Assembly (NCBI RefSeq): GCF_026240945.1
Contig: NZ_JAPFPY010000026.1
Location: 1-64,000, forward strand
DNA from: Mycolicibacterium sp. J2
GTDB lineage: Bacteria; Actinomycetota; Actinomycetes; Mycobacteriales; Mycobacteriaceae
Direction of reading: 5' to 3'
DNA length: 64,000 bases
The notes under the pieces were generated by a model, which was not told where the DNA came from, ran no database searches, and worked only from the letters and a program-made list of their open reading frames with translations. Made by a program: the position numbers and the translations under genes. This document shows positions 17,232 to 25,183 of the stretch, piece by piece; positions within the stretch are counted from its first letter, which is position 1, and each line of letters begins with the position of its first letter.

Positions 17232-18121
17232 GAGTGCACCACGTCGTAATGCCGCAGGAACAGGTCCTCCAGGGTGGGAGGCTGGCTGACCAGGCTGCGC
17301 ACCCCGGCGTCCCCGAGCACCTTGATGACCCGGCCGAGGCTTTCGCTGTCCACCTGGGCGCGCAGTGTGCTGCCGTCCAGGCTGACATCCTCCACACCGG
17401 GGATGAGGCTGAGATCGCCGGGGTCGCGCAGCATCTCGGCGGTGATCGAGGTCCGGGACAGGTGTCGCATCGACTCCAGGGTTCCGGTTTCGACGGTGCG
17501 TCCGGCGCGGATGATGGTGAGCCGGTCGCACAGTGCTTCGGTTTCGGCCAGGATGTGACTGGACAGCAACACGGTGGCGCCGCGGTTGTTCGCCTCACGC
17601 ACGCATTGCTGAAAGATGTTCTCCATCAGCGGGTCCAAACCGGTGCTGGGTTCGTCCAAGAGCAACAGTCTGGCGTGTGACGCGAAGGCCGAGATCAGGG
17701 AGACCTTCTGCCGGTTGCCCTTCGAGTACGTCCTGGCCTTCTTGGTCGGGTCGAGGGCGAAGCGCTCGATCAGCTCGGCACGCCGGCGCTCGTCGATACC
17801 GCCGCGCATCCGGGCCAGCAGGTCGATGGTCTCACCACCGGTCAGTGCCGGCCACAGCGTGACATCGCCTGGCACATAGGCGATATCGCGGTGTAGTTCG
17901 ACGGCATCGGTCCACGGATCACCGCCGAGCAGTCGAACGGTACCGGCATCGGCGCGCACCAAGCCGAGCAGGATGCGAAGGGTGGTGGACTTGCCTGCGC
18001 CGTTCGGTCCCAGGAAGCCGTGCACCTCGCCGTGGGCGACGGTGAGATCCAGTCCGTCCAGGGCGCGCGCGGCGCCGAAGTTCTTGACCAGTCCTCGTAT
18101 GTCGATGGCGTTCTGCGACAT
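17228..18121 (-). CDS. ABC exporter ATP-binding protein (Rv1218c-like)
   Basis: 297 residues. Walker A GPNGAGKST at 38-46, a signature of the form YSKGNRQKVSL, Walker B LLLLDEPSTGLDP and the switch His in LLSSHILAE are all present. The C-terminal ~80 residues form the extra domain common in drug-export ATPases. It pairs with the following permease to energise efflux. The start overlaps the repressor stop by one base. Control by the TetR protein encoded first in the operon is inferred. Confidence 0.92.
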   Translation of the reverse strand: MSQNAIDIRGLVKNFGAARALDGLDLTVAHGEVHGFLGPNGAGKSTTLRILLGLVRADAGTVRLLGGDPWTDAVELHRDIAYVPGDVTLWPALTGGETIDLLARMRGGIDERRRAELIERFALDPTKKARTYSKGNRQKVSLISAFASHARLLLLDEPSTGLDPLMENIFQQCVREANNRGATVLLSSHILAETEALCDRLTIIRAGRTVETGTLESMRHLSRTSITAEMLRDPGDLSLIPGVEDVSLDGSTLRAQVDSESLGRVIKVLGDAGVRSLVSQPPTLEDLFLRHYDVVHS

Positions 18122-18780
18122 CAGTTGTCTCCTTCCGCAGCGGTGACGATGGGCAGGCCCTGCTCGGCCTGGGCGGCGAATGCGTCGTACATGGTGGAGT
18201 CGGTGAGCAGGCCGTGGGTGTAAACCTCCAGGGCGGGCAGCACCATCTCTTGGGCGTAGTCGTGCAGCACCGCCCGCAGATCGGTGGGGTTGTCGTGCAG
18301 TTGCAGATACATCAGGAAGGCGCCGCCGCCGGTCAGGGCGAGGAATCGGGCGCGCGCCTTGGGGTTTCGGCTCGGCTTGACGGTGCCGGCGCGTACCCCT
18401 TCGTCGATGTACTGCTCGACGTTGTCGATCATCCTGCGCCACAACGTGTTCGACAGATCCCCGCCGGTTTGCATGGACCGTACCAAGTACGCCATGGCGG
18501 GGGCGAAGGATTCGATTTCCGCCAACCGGGCGAACCAACTGGCCGGGTCGGAGCTCTGGATGGTTTCGCTCTTGGCTTCCAGGATCAAGGCGGCGATGTG
18601 GTCGTCGCACGCCCGGCGCAGCTTGTCCTTGGAGCCGAAATGGTGAATCACCAGCCCGGGGCTCACCCCGGCGACGGCTGCGATGGCCCGCACGCTGGTT
18701 CCGAAGCCGTGTTGACCGAACTGTTCGATCGCGGCGTCGCGGATGCGGGCGGCGGCCGTCAGATCATCGGCTGAACGCAT
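18121..18780 (-). CDS. TetR-family repressor of the efflux operon (Rv1219c/RaaS-like)
   Basis: 219 residues. The N-terminal HTH (about 9-50) reads AAIEQFGQHGFGTSVRAIAA then GVSPGLVIHHFGSKDKL, a standard TetR DNA-binding unit; the rest is the helical ligand and dimer domain. It is first gene of the operon it should repress. An inverted repeat TAAACGGACGTTTA and a -10 box overlap directly upstream of its ATG, consistent with autoregulation. In M. tuberculosis the orthologue has been tied to drug tolerance through these exporters. Confidence 0.9.
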   Translation of the reverse strand: MRSADDLTAAARIRDAAIEQFGQHGFGTSVRAIAAVAGVSPGLVIHHFGSKDKLRRACDDHIAALILEAKSETIQSSDPASWFARLAEIESFAPAMAYLVRSMQTGGDLSNTLWRRMIDNVEQYIDEGVRAGTVKPSRNPKARARFLALTGGGAFLMYLQLHDNPTDLRAVLHDYAQEMVLPALEVYTHGLLTDSTMYDAFAAQAEQGLPIVTAAEGDN

Positions 18781-18787
18781 GTTCAGT

Positions 18788-18810
18788 ACGTTAAACGGAC
18801 GTTTAGTCCG
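18788..18810 (-). promoter_or_regulatory. Operator overlapping the leaderless promoter of the efflux operon
   Basis: 18792-18805 reads TAAACGGACGTTTA, with TAAAC/GTTTA arms and a flanking CGGAC/GTCCG pair to 18810. On the minus strand the -10 box TAACGT (18793-18788) lies 7 nt before the ATG at 18780 and is partly inside the repeat, so repressor binding would block RNA polymerase. Confidence 0.6.
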
Positions 18811-18830
18811 CCGTCAAGAGTTTCTCTGCC

Positions 18831-18886
18831 GAGCAGACGCAAAGGGCCCCAAACTGCCGCCCTGCGGGGGCCATTTGTGTCTGCTC
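18831..18886. terminator. Long inverted repeat at the end of the AbiEi/DUF559 gene
   Basis: Arms 18831-18850 and 18867-18886 match with a few mismatches (GAGCAGACGCAAAGGGCCCC against its complement). The right arm covers the stop codon region of the minus-strand gene. The core GAGCAGACGCA recurs at 19868-19881 near the end of the next minus-strand gene. Confidence 0.55.
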
Positions 18887-19757
18887 AGCCGGCCAAACCA
18901 AGGAGGTGACCGGATATGCGCGCCACCAACTCGGCGGGGTGGCGACGGACGTCGTCGACGACCAGCGGGACGGTGGTCCATCCACACTCCTGCAGTCGGG
19001 CCACTTTCATCCGGTCGTGGCGCAACGCTTGGGGTGTCGCATGCCATTCCATGCTCTCGTACTCAGCGACCAGCTTGGCCTTCGGCCACGCAAAGTCGGC
19101 GCGCCACAGGCGACCCTGGAGGTCGACGATCTCGTACTGCAACTCGGGTATCGGGAGTCCGCCATCGATGAAGACCAGCCGAGTCTCGCTCTCCATCGGG
19201 GACTCCGCCCTGGCGTCCGCGTACTGCAGAACGTCGCGGACGTGGACGATCCCGCGGCGACCTTTCTGCTCGCCGACGACGTGTAAGAGCTCGGCGACAG
19301 TCGTGGACCGGGTGCGCAACGCCGCGTCGAGCACGGCCAGCGCGCGCGATCGTCGCACCGAACGCGCCAACTCGACCGCCGTCCAGGTCGGCGTCGTCGC
19401 CAGTCGATGGCCGACCTTGCGCAGTGGTGCACCGAGCCGCTGATGCACCATCACATCCGCAGTCGGTCGAAGCCGTCGGCCCGGGTCGAGGATGTGCAGC
19501 CGGGTGTCGGGTTCAGTGTTGAAGCCATAGAGGTCGGCCGCCGTGTTCAGGCACGCCACGATGTGCAGGCCCGTCCGCAGGTCGAGCGCTTCGAGTCGGG
19601 TGATCGCGTCCGGTGGCCTGATCGCGTACACGCCGCGTTGGACGCGGATGAGTTCTCCGCGTTCGACGCGGCCGCGCAACTGTTTGCGGGTCATGGCTGC
19701 GAGCAACTCGCGGGTGCCGACCACCTCGGTGTCCGCGAAAACGTAACGCCAATCCAT
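18885..19757 (-). CDS. AbiEi-type winged-helix protein with DUF559 endonuclease-like domain
   Basis: 290 residues. Residues ~10-60 resemble the AbiEi antitoxin N-terminal winged helix (TRKQLRGRVERGELIRVQRGVYAI). Residues ~185-285 form a DUF559 PD-(D/E)xK-like fold, with candidate catalytic acids in RADFAWPKAKLVAEYES and a conserved Trp-His pair. This two-part protein is common in actinobacteria and is usually annotated as an AbiEi family or endonuclease-domain protein. No AbiEii toxin partner is adjacent, so it is not a complete type IV toxin-antitoxin pair here. Function unknown; a role against foreign DNA is only a guess. Confidence 0.75.
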   Translation of the reverse strand: MDWRYVFADTEVVGTRELLAAMTRKQLRGRVERGELIRVQRGVYAIRPPDAITRLEALDLRTGLHIVACLNTAADLYGFNTEPDTRLHILDPGRRLRPTADVMVHQRLGAPLRKVGHRLATTPTWTAVELARSVRRSRALAVLDAALRTRSTTVAELLHVVGEQKGRRGIVHVRDVLQYADARAESPMESETRLVFIDGGLPIPELQYEIVDLQGRLWRADFAWPKAKLVAEYESMEWHATPQALRHDRMKVARLQECGWTTVPLVVDDVRRHPAELVARISGHLLGLAG

Positions 19758-19852
19758 ACCCGGATCGTCGCCGCGAGTCAGCGACAGCGGGTAGCGCCGA
19801 CGGCCGAGGCCTGTGGATAACGCGACGACCAGACGCCAACGGCCCCGGAAAA

Positions 19853-19887
19853 CCCCCGAGATAGGGCCCTATGCGTCTGCTCGCGGG
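19853..19887. terminator. Hairpin after the O-methyltransferase gene
   Basis: Outer pair CCCCCGAG/CTCGCGGG and an inner perfect 12-bp palindrome ATAGGGCCCTAT (19861-19872), 8 bp beyond the O-methyltransferase stop on the minus strand. Shares GAGCAGACGCA with the hairpin at 18831. Confidence 0.5.
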
Positions 19888-19895
19888 TGGAAACC

Positions 19896-20546
19896 TCAGT
19901 CGCGGGCGGCGGCCAGCAGCCCGTCACCCAACGGCACCAGCACCGGGGTGAACCGTTCGTCCTCGGCGATCAGCCGGGCGGCTTCGCGCACGGCACTCAC
20001 CTCGGGATCGCTAGCCGACGCATCCCCGGCGCGGCCGCCGAGCGCGGCGCGGTGCACCACGACCGCGCCGCCGGGCCGCAGCAACCGCACGGCCTCGGCC
20101 ACGTAGGCCGGCTGATCGGTCGGCGCCGCATCGATGAACACCAGGTCGTAGGACTCATCGGCCAATCGGGTCAACACCTCCTGGGCGCGGCCGGCGATCA
20201 ACCGGGTCCGCGACGGCCCCACGCCGGCCTCCACGAAGGCCTGCTTGGCCAGCCGCTGGTACTCAGGCTCGATGTCGATCGTCGTCAGCACGCCGTCCTC
20301 GCGCATCCCGGCGAGCAACCACAGGCCACTGACGCCCGCCCCGGTGCCCACCTCGACCACGGCCTTTGCCCCGGTCAGCCGGGCCAACACGCTCAGCAGC
20401 GCCCCCACGGCCGGGGTGACGGCACCGGCGCCGCTGTCGACGGCGCGTTCCCGGGCCGCCGCGGTGACGTCGTCCTCAGTGATCGAGCCTTCGGCGTGGG
20501 AGACGATCGCCATGGCACGCTGGGCGGCGTCGTCGGTGCTGGTCAT
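19896..20546 (-). CDS. SAM-dependent O-methyltransferase (Rv1220c-like)
   Basis: 216 residues (Rv1220c has 215). Class I Rossmann methyltransferase of the caffeoyl-CoA/catechol O-methyltransferase family: motif I VVEVGTGAGVSGLWLL near residues 62-77, acidic loop TIDIEPEYQ, and the metal-site region VFIDAAPTDQ. Substrate unknown. Divergent from sigE across 177 bp. TACGCT lies exactly 6 nt before the ATG, predicting a leaderless mRNA. Confidence 0.88.
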   Translation of the reverse strand: MTSTDDAAQRAMAIVSHAEGSITEDDVTAAARERAVDSGAGAVTPAVGALLSVLARLTGAKAVVEVGTGAGVSGLWLLAGMREDGVLTTIDIEPEYQRLAKQAFVEAGVGPSRTRLIAGRAQEVLTRLADESYDLVFIDAAPTDQPAYVAEAVRLLRPGGAVVVHRAALGGRAGDASASDPEVSAVREAARLIAEDERFTPVLVPLGDGLLAAARD

Positions 20547-20552
20547 GCCCGC

Positions 20553-20558
20553 AGCGTA
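20553..20558 (-). promoter_or_regulatory. -10 box of the O-methyltransferase gene (leaderless)
   Basis: TACGCT on the minus strand, 6 nt before the ATG at 20546. Confidence 0.5.
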
Positions 20559-20662
20559 GAGCGAAGGGCGACCGGCTTGCGCGCCGACACGCCCGCTCGT
20601 GAAATCGGGATCACATGTGATTTCGGCTGGTTTTGGCTGGTCGCTTCCGGGGTAACACGCTT

Positions 20663-20679
20663 TCTCAGGAATAGTTCAG
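20663..20679 (+). promoter_or_regulatory. Possible MprA-type direct repeat upstream of sigE
   Basis: TCTCAG (20663-20668) and GTTCAG (20674-20679) begin 11 bp apart, about one helical turn, 45-60 bp before the sigE ATG. In M. tuberculosis the MprAB system activates sigE through loose direct repeats of this kind; the match here is by eye only. Confidence 0.3.
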
Positions 20680-20723
20680 TTTTCTTCTATGTCTGCCTTA
20701 TCGCCATCGGCGACGGTACTGGC

Positions 20724-21488
20724 ATGAACATCGGCGGAAGCTGGCACTCGGGGAATAGCGATTTCGACGGTCGCGTTTCCACAGGCACCGAGCAGTTGCC
20801 GGACACCGACGGCTGCCACATCGATACGGAGGATCCGACGAACACCACCACGCGCCTGGCCACACCGGTCTCGATGCCGCACCTGGAGCAGTACACGGAC
20901 GGCGACTGGGTGGAGCCCTCGGACGAGCTGACCGGCACGGCGGTATTCGACGCGACCGGTGACAAGGCCGCCATGCCGTCGTGGGATGAGCTCGTCCGTC
21001 AGCACGCCGACCGCGTCTATCGGCTGGCCTACCGCCTGTCGGGTAATCAGCAGGATGCCGAGGACCTGACCCAGGAAACCTTCATCAGGGTGTTCCGCTC
21101 GGTGCACAACTACCAGGCCGGCACCTTCGAGGGCTGGTTGCACCGCATCACCACGAACCTGTTTCTGGACATGGTTCGTCGGCGCGCCCGCATCCGCATG
21201 GAAGCCCTGCCCGAGGATTACGACCGCGTGCCGGCCGAAGACCCGAACCCCGAGCAGATCTTCCACGATTCGCGCCTTGGCCCGGACCTGCAGGCCGCCC
21301 TGGACTCGCTGCCGCCGGAGTTCCGCGCGGCCGTCGTCCTGTGCGATATCGAGGGTCTGTCCTACGAGGAGATCGGTGCCACGCTGGGCGTCAAGCTCGG
21401 CACTGTGCGCAGCCGTATCCACCGCGGCCGCCAGGCGCTGCGCGAACATCTGGCCAAGCACTCCGATACCCTGCCGACGTCCGCCTGA
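20724..21488 (+). CDS. sigE: ECF sigma factor SigE
   Basis: 254 residues (257 in M. tuberculosis). It directs RNA polymerase to envelope- and heat-stress promoters. Region 2 begins near residue 97 (RVYRLAYRLSGNQQDAEDLTQETFIRVFRS), and region 4 lies near 211-238 (LSYEEIGATLGVKLGTVRSRIHRGRQAL); both are almost identical to the M. tuberculosis protein. The first ~90 residues diverge. Shorter isoforms from internal starts are known in M. tuberculosis, so the ATG at 20724 may not be the only start. Upstream of rseA and htrA. Confidence 0.95.
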   Translation: MNIGGSWHSGNSDFDGRVSTGTEQLPDTDGCHIDTEDPTNTTTRLATPVSMPHLEQYTDGDWVEPSDELTGTAVFDATGDKAAMPSWDELVRQHADRVYRLAYRLSGNQQDAEDLTQETFIRVFRSVHNYQAGTFEGWLHRITTNLFLDMVRRRARIRMEALPEDYDRVPAEDPNPEQIFHDSRLGPDLQAALDSLPPEFRAAVVLCDIEGLSYEEIGATLGVKLGTVRSRIHRGRQALREHLAKHSDTLPTSA

Positions 21489-21576
21489 GCGTCGTAGGTG
21501 TGGGGCACAGCTTCCCGCGCTACATTCAAAAGAGCAGAGTGTGGGCGAGCGGTTGTGGCCAGAGAGGAGTCGGGTG

Positions 21577-21972
21577 ATGGTCGACCCCGGGGATGTTTTC
21601 CGGCGCGCCTTCTCCTGGTTGCCCACTCAGTTCGCGTCGCAGAGCAGCGAGCCGGTGGGCCCGCGTCAGTTCCGCTCCACCGAACATCTCTCCACCGAGG
21701 CCATTGCCGCGTTCGTCGACGGTGAGCTGCGGATGACGGCGCACCTGCGGGCCGGTCATCATCTGTCGCTGTGCCCGACGTGCGCCGCCGAGGTGGATGC
21801 CCAGCGCCAGGCCCGCTCCGCCTTGCGGGACTCCTGCCCGATCTCGATCCCGACCTCACTCCTCGGCCTGTTGTCGCAGATCCCGGACGAAAATCCGAAA
21901 GAGGCGACGGTCGACGAAAGGGTCGGGGAGCTCGCTGAGGAATCGGTGCGGCCGCGACGCAAGCGTCGGTAG
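21577..21972 (+). CDS. rseA: Anti-sigma factor RseA
   Basis: 131 residues (154 in M. tuberculosis). Binds and inhibits SigE; released when its cysteines are oxidised or it is phosphorylated and degraded. The zinc-associated anti-sigma motif is visible near residues 57-68: HLRAGHHLSLCPTCAAEVD. AGAGGAG lies about 8 nt before the ATG, and an adjacent in-frame GTG could also be used. The glycine-rich tail of the M. tuberculosis protein is shorter here. Sits 88 bp behind sigE in the usual operon. Confidence 0.92.
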   Translation: MVDPGDVFRRAFSWLPTQFASQSSEPVGPRQFRSTEHLSTEAIAAFVDGELRMTAHLRAGHHLSLCPTCAAEVDAQRQARSALRDSCPISIPTSLLGLLSQIPDENPKEATVDERVGELAEESVRPRRKRR

Positions 21973-22026
21973 ATCGCCAGTAGATAATGAGACAGACAGC
22001 TGTGCGCGCCCCTCGGGCGCGCCGGA

Positions 22027-23538
22027 GTGGAAAGTGATGCACGGGTGACCAATCAGGACCCCTCCGGCGACCGGCCCCGGCTGGCGCCACGCCCGGTCTC
22101 GCGGCCCCCGGTGGATCCGGCGGCGCAACGCGCCTTCGGCCGGCCCGCCGGTTTCGACGGCTCCTTTCTGGCCGCGGACAAATACCAGGACCAGGGCGAG
22201 TACACCCCTAAGGACCAGGCGCCGGACCCGGTGCTGGCCGAGGCGTTCGGGCGCCCCCATCCCGGCGTCGACTCACTGCAACGCCACCCCGCCGACGCCG
22301 GCGCGCTGGACGCCGAACGTGATGACGACGGCCCCGACCCGGCCGCCGACCCCTGGCGCGATCCGGCGGCGGGAGCTGCCCTCGGCGCGCCCGCGGTGAC
22401 GCCCGTCGCGCCCACCGTCGTCACGGGCCCGCAGGGCAAGCTGGGGGTGCGCGATGTGCTGTTCGGCGGCCGGGTGTCCTTCGTGGCGCTTGCCACCCTG
22501 GCCATCGTCGCGCTGGTCATCGGATTCGCCGGTGGCTGGGTGGGCCGCAGGACCGCCGAAGTGGTCGAGGCGTTCACCACATCCAAGGTGACCTTGGAGA
22601 CCAGCGACAACCCGCAGAGCCCGCCCGGGCGATTCGCGAAGGTCGCCGCTGCCGTGGCTGATTCGGTGGTCACCATCGAGGCGGTCAGCGACCAGGAGGG
22701 CTCGCAGGGCTCCGGCGTGGTGGTCGACGGGCGTGGCTACATCGTCACCAACAACCATGTGATCTCCGAGGCGGCGACCAACCCGAGCAAGTTCAAGATC
22801 TCCGTCGTCTTCAATGACGGCAAGGAGGTGCCGGCCAACCTCGTCGGTCGCGATCCCAAAACCGACTTGGCCGTGCTGAAGGTCGACAACGTCGACAACC
22901 TGACCGTTGCGCGGATGGGTGACTCGGACAAGCTCACCGTCGGCGAAGAGGTGATCGCCGCCGGTGCTCCGCTGGGTCTGCGCAGCACCGTCACCCAGGG
23001 CATCATCAGCGCCCTGCACCGGCCGGTCCCGCTCTCGGGCGAGGGGTCGGACACCGACACCGTCATCGACGGCGTGCAGACCGACGCATCGATCAACCAC
23101 GGCAACTCCGGCGGCCCGCTGATCAACATGAACTCCGAGGTGATCGGCATCAACACGGCCGGCAAGTCGTTGTCCGACAGCGCCAGCGGCCTGGGTTTCG
23201 CCATCCCCGTCAACGAGGTCAAGGCCACCGTCGCGGCGCTCATCGAGAACGGCAAGATCTCGCATCCGACGCTGGGTCTGAGCGCCCGTTCGGTGAGCAA
23301 TGACGTCGCCAAGGGTGCGCAGGTGGCCAACGTCAAGGCCGGGGGGCCCGCCGAGAAGGCCGGCATCCTGGAGAACGACGTGGTGGTCAAGGTCGGTGGC
23401 CGTAATGTCGCCGACGCCGACGAGTTCGTCGTCGCGGTGCGCCAGCTCAAGATCGGGCAGGAAGCGCCGATCGAGGTGGTCCGCGACGGCCGACACGTGA
23501 CGCTGATGGTCACCCCCACCGGCGACAACCCGACGTAA
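22027..23538 (+). CDS. htrA: HtrA-family membrane serine protease
   Basis: 503 residues. A long cytoplasmic Pro/Asp-rich N-terminus, one transmembrane helix near 152-172 (VSFVALATLAIVALVIGFAGG), then a trypsin-like domain: His in TNNHVIS (about 244), Asp in KTDLAVL (about 280), Ser in GNSGGPL (about 359), and one PDZ domain (about 405-495). HtrA of this type is essential in mycobacteria and cleaves cell-wall enzyme regulators in the periplasm. GTG start; a second in-frame GTG at 22045 is possible. Four bp before tatB, within the SigE stress block. Confidence 0.93.
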   Translation: MESDARVTNQDPSGDRPRLAPRPVSRPPVDPAAQRAFGRPAGFDGSFLAADKYQDQGEYTPKDQAPDPVLAEAFGRPHPGVDSLQRHPADAGALDAERDDDGPDPAADPWRDPAAGAALGAPAVTPVAPTVVTGPQGKLGVRDVLFGGRVSFVALATLAIVALVIGFAGGWVGRRTAEVVEAFTTSKVTLETSDNPQSPPGRFAKVAAAVADSVVTIEAVSDQEGSQGSGVVVDGRGYIVTNNHVISEAATNPSKFKISVVFNDGKEVPANLVGRDPKTDLAVLKVDNVDNLTVARMGDSDKLTVGEEVIAAGAPLGLRSTVTQGIISALHRPVPLSGEGSDTDTVIDGVQTDASINHGNSGGPLINMNSEVIGINTAGKSLSDSASGLGFAIPVNEVKATVAALIENGKISHPTLGLSARSVSNDVAKGAQVANVKAGGPAEKAGILENDVVVKVGGRNVADADEFVVAVRQLKIGQEAPIEVVRDGRHVTLMVTPTGDNPT

Positions 23539-23542
23539 CCCC

Positions 23543-23935
23543 GTGTTCGCGAACGTCGGCTGGGGCGAGATGCTCATCCTGGTGATCGCCGGTTTGGTGA
23601 TCCTGGGTCCCGAGCGGCTGCCCGGTGCCATCCGGTGGACAGCGGGCACGCTGCGCCAGGCCCGCGAGTACCTGAGCGGGGCGACGAGTCAGCTTCGGCA
23701 GGATCTCGGGCCGGAGTTCGACGATCTGCGCGAGCCGCTGTCCGAGCTGCAGAAGCTGCGCGGTATGACCCCGCGCGCGGCGCTCACCAAACACCTGCTC
23801 GACGGTGATGACTCGTTCCTGACGGGCAATTTCGATGCGCCCACCAAGCCGGTGTCGCCGAACCCGCCCAAGCCGGTCGAGGAACCCCCGGCCGCTGAGC
23901 CGGGTGTCACCAAGTTCGACAGCGACGCGACCTAG
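23543..23935 (+). CDS. tatB: Sec-independent translocase subunit TatB
   Basis: 130 residues (131 in M. tuberculosis). N-terminal membrane helix MFANVGWGEMLILVIAGLVIL with the conserved Glu, then the amphipathic helix after the LGPERLP hinge (residues ~20-27) and a Pro-rich acidic tail. Part of the twin-arginine receptor complex with TatC. GTG start 4 nt behind htrA. Its stop overlaps that of the convergent mrp gene, leaving no space for a terminator. Confidence 0.93.
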   Translation: MFANVGWGEMLILVIAGLVILGPERLPGAIRWTAGTLRQAREYLSGATSQLRQDLGPEFDDLREPLSELQKLRGMTPRAALTKHLLDGDDSFLTGNFDAPTKPVSPNPPKPVEEPPAAEPGVTKFDSDAT

Positions 23936-25071
23936 CGGCCCGCGGGGTCCAGCCCCAGCGACATCCCGGCCAGCCCGCGTTTGCGGGCCCCGAGTGCGTC
24001 GGCGATCTTGCGCAGTTCCTTGGCCGCCACCGAGTCCGGGGCCGAAAGCACCAGGGGCACCCCGGTGTCCCCGGCGGCCACCAGCGCCGGGTCCAGCGGG
24101 ACCTGGCCCAGCAGCGGCACGTCGGCACCCACCGAACGGGTCAGCGATTCGGCGACCTGACGGCCACCACCCTCGCCGAAGATCTGCATCGTGGTTCCGT
24201 CGGGCAGGGTCAGGCCGGCCATGTTCTCCACCACGCCCACAATGCGCTGTCGGGTCTGCAGGGCAATCGCCCCGGCCCGTTCGGCGACCTCGGCGGCCGC
24301 CGACTGCGGGGTGGTCACGACCAGAATCTCCGCACCCGGGATCAGCTGTGACACCGAGATCGCGATATCGCCGGTGCCCGGCGGCAGGTCCAGCAGCAGT
24401 ACGTCCAGGTCGCCCCAGTACACGTCGGCGAGGAACTGCTGCAGGGCGCGGTGCAGCATCGGCCCACGCCACACCACCGGGGTGTTGCCCTGCGTGAACA
24501 TCGCGATCGAGATGACCTTCACCTCGTGCGCGATCGGCGGCAGGATCATCGAATCCACTTGGGTGGGCCGGTCGGTCACGCCCATCATGCGGGGCACCGA
24601 ATGGCCGTAGATATCGGCGTCCAGCAGCCCCACCGACAGACCGCGGGCGGCCAGCGCGGCGGCCAGGTTCACCGTGACGCTGGACTTGCCGACCCCGCCC
24701 TTACCGGAGGCCACCGCGTAGACCCTGGTCAGCGAATTGGGCTGGGCGAAGGGGATGACGGGTTCGCGGGAGTCGCCGCGCAGCAGCTTGCGCAACTCGG
24801 CGCGCTGCTCGTCGTTCATGACGTCGAGGCTGACCTTGACCGCGCCGGTGCCCGGCACATCGGTCACCGCCGCGGTCACCCGGTCGACGATCTCGTTCTT
24901 CTTCGGGCAGGCCGAGGTGGTCAGGTACACCTCGACATGCACACCGGAGTCATCGTCGATGGTGACGTTCTTGACCATGCCGACCTCGGTGATCGGACGG
25001 CGCAGTTCGGGGTCGATCACCTTGCTCAACGCGGAGCGGACCGCCGCGGCCAGGTCATTGTTCGCAGACAT
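23932..25071 (-). CDS. mrp: Mrp/NBP35-type Fe-S cluster carrier ATPase
   Basis: 379 residues. N-terminal MIP18-like domain (DUF59, about 1-90, containing TTSACPKKNEI) and a deviant-Walker ATPase with ASGKGGVGKSSVTVNLAAALA near 116-136. Expected to transfer iron-sulphur clusters to apoproteins. The CxxC usually found after VENM in E. coli Mrp is absent here (VENMAGLTLPDG), as I recall also for M. tuberculosis Rv1229c, so cluster binding must differ. A TAGACT box lies 8 nt before the ATG. Confidence 0.9.
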   Translation of the reverse strand: MSANNDLAAAVRSALSKVIDPELRRPITEVGMVKNVTIDDDSGVHVEVYLTTSACPKKNEIVDRVTAAVTDVPGTGAVKVSLDVMNDEQRAELRKLLRGDSREPVIPFAQPNSLTRVYAVASGKGGVGKSSVTVNLAAALAARGLSVGLLDADIYGHSVPRMMGVTDRPTQVDSMILPPIAHEVKVISIAMFTQGNTPVVWRGPMLHRALQQFLADVYWGDLDVLLLDLPPGTGDIAISVSQLIPGAEILVVTTPQSAAAEVAERAGAIALQTRQRIVGVVENMAGLTLPDGTTMQIFGEGGGRQVAESLTRSVGADVPLLGQVPLDPALVAAGDTGVPLVLSAPDSVAAKELRKIADALGARKRGLAGMSLGLDPAGR

Positions 25072-25079
25072 CAGCTGCG

Positions 25080-25085
25080 AGTCTA
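25080..25085 (-). promoter_or_regulatory. -10 box of mrp (leaderless)
   Basis: TAGACT on the minus strand, 8 nt before the ATG at 25071. Confidence 0.45.
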
Positions 25086-25114
25086 GGCCGCGAGCCGGCG
25101 AACCCCGGCACGGG

Positions 25115-25183
25115 TCAGGCCGCGGGGCCGGTTTGGACGCTCAGGCCGCGGGGCCGGTTTGGACGCTCAGGCCGCGGGGCCGG
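25115..25183. repeat. 26-bp tandem repeat, about 2.7 copies, on the stop codon of the transglycosylase gene
   Basis: Units at 25115-25140 and 25141-25166 are identical; the third (25167-25183) is partial and contains the stop codon and last codons of the minus-strand gene. The 3' end of the gene has therefore been duplicated outward, giving extra in-line stop codons. Confidence 0.85.
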
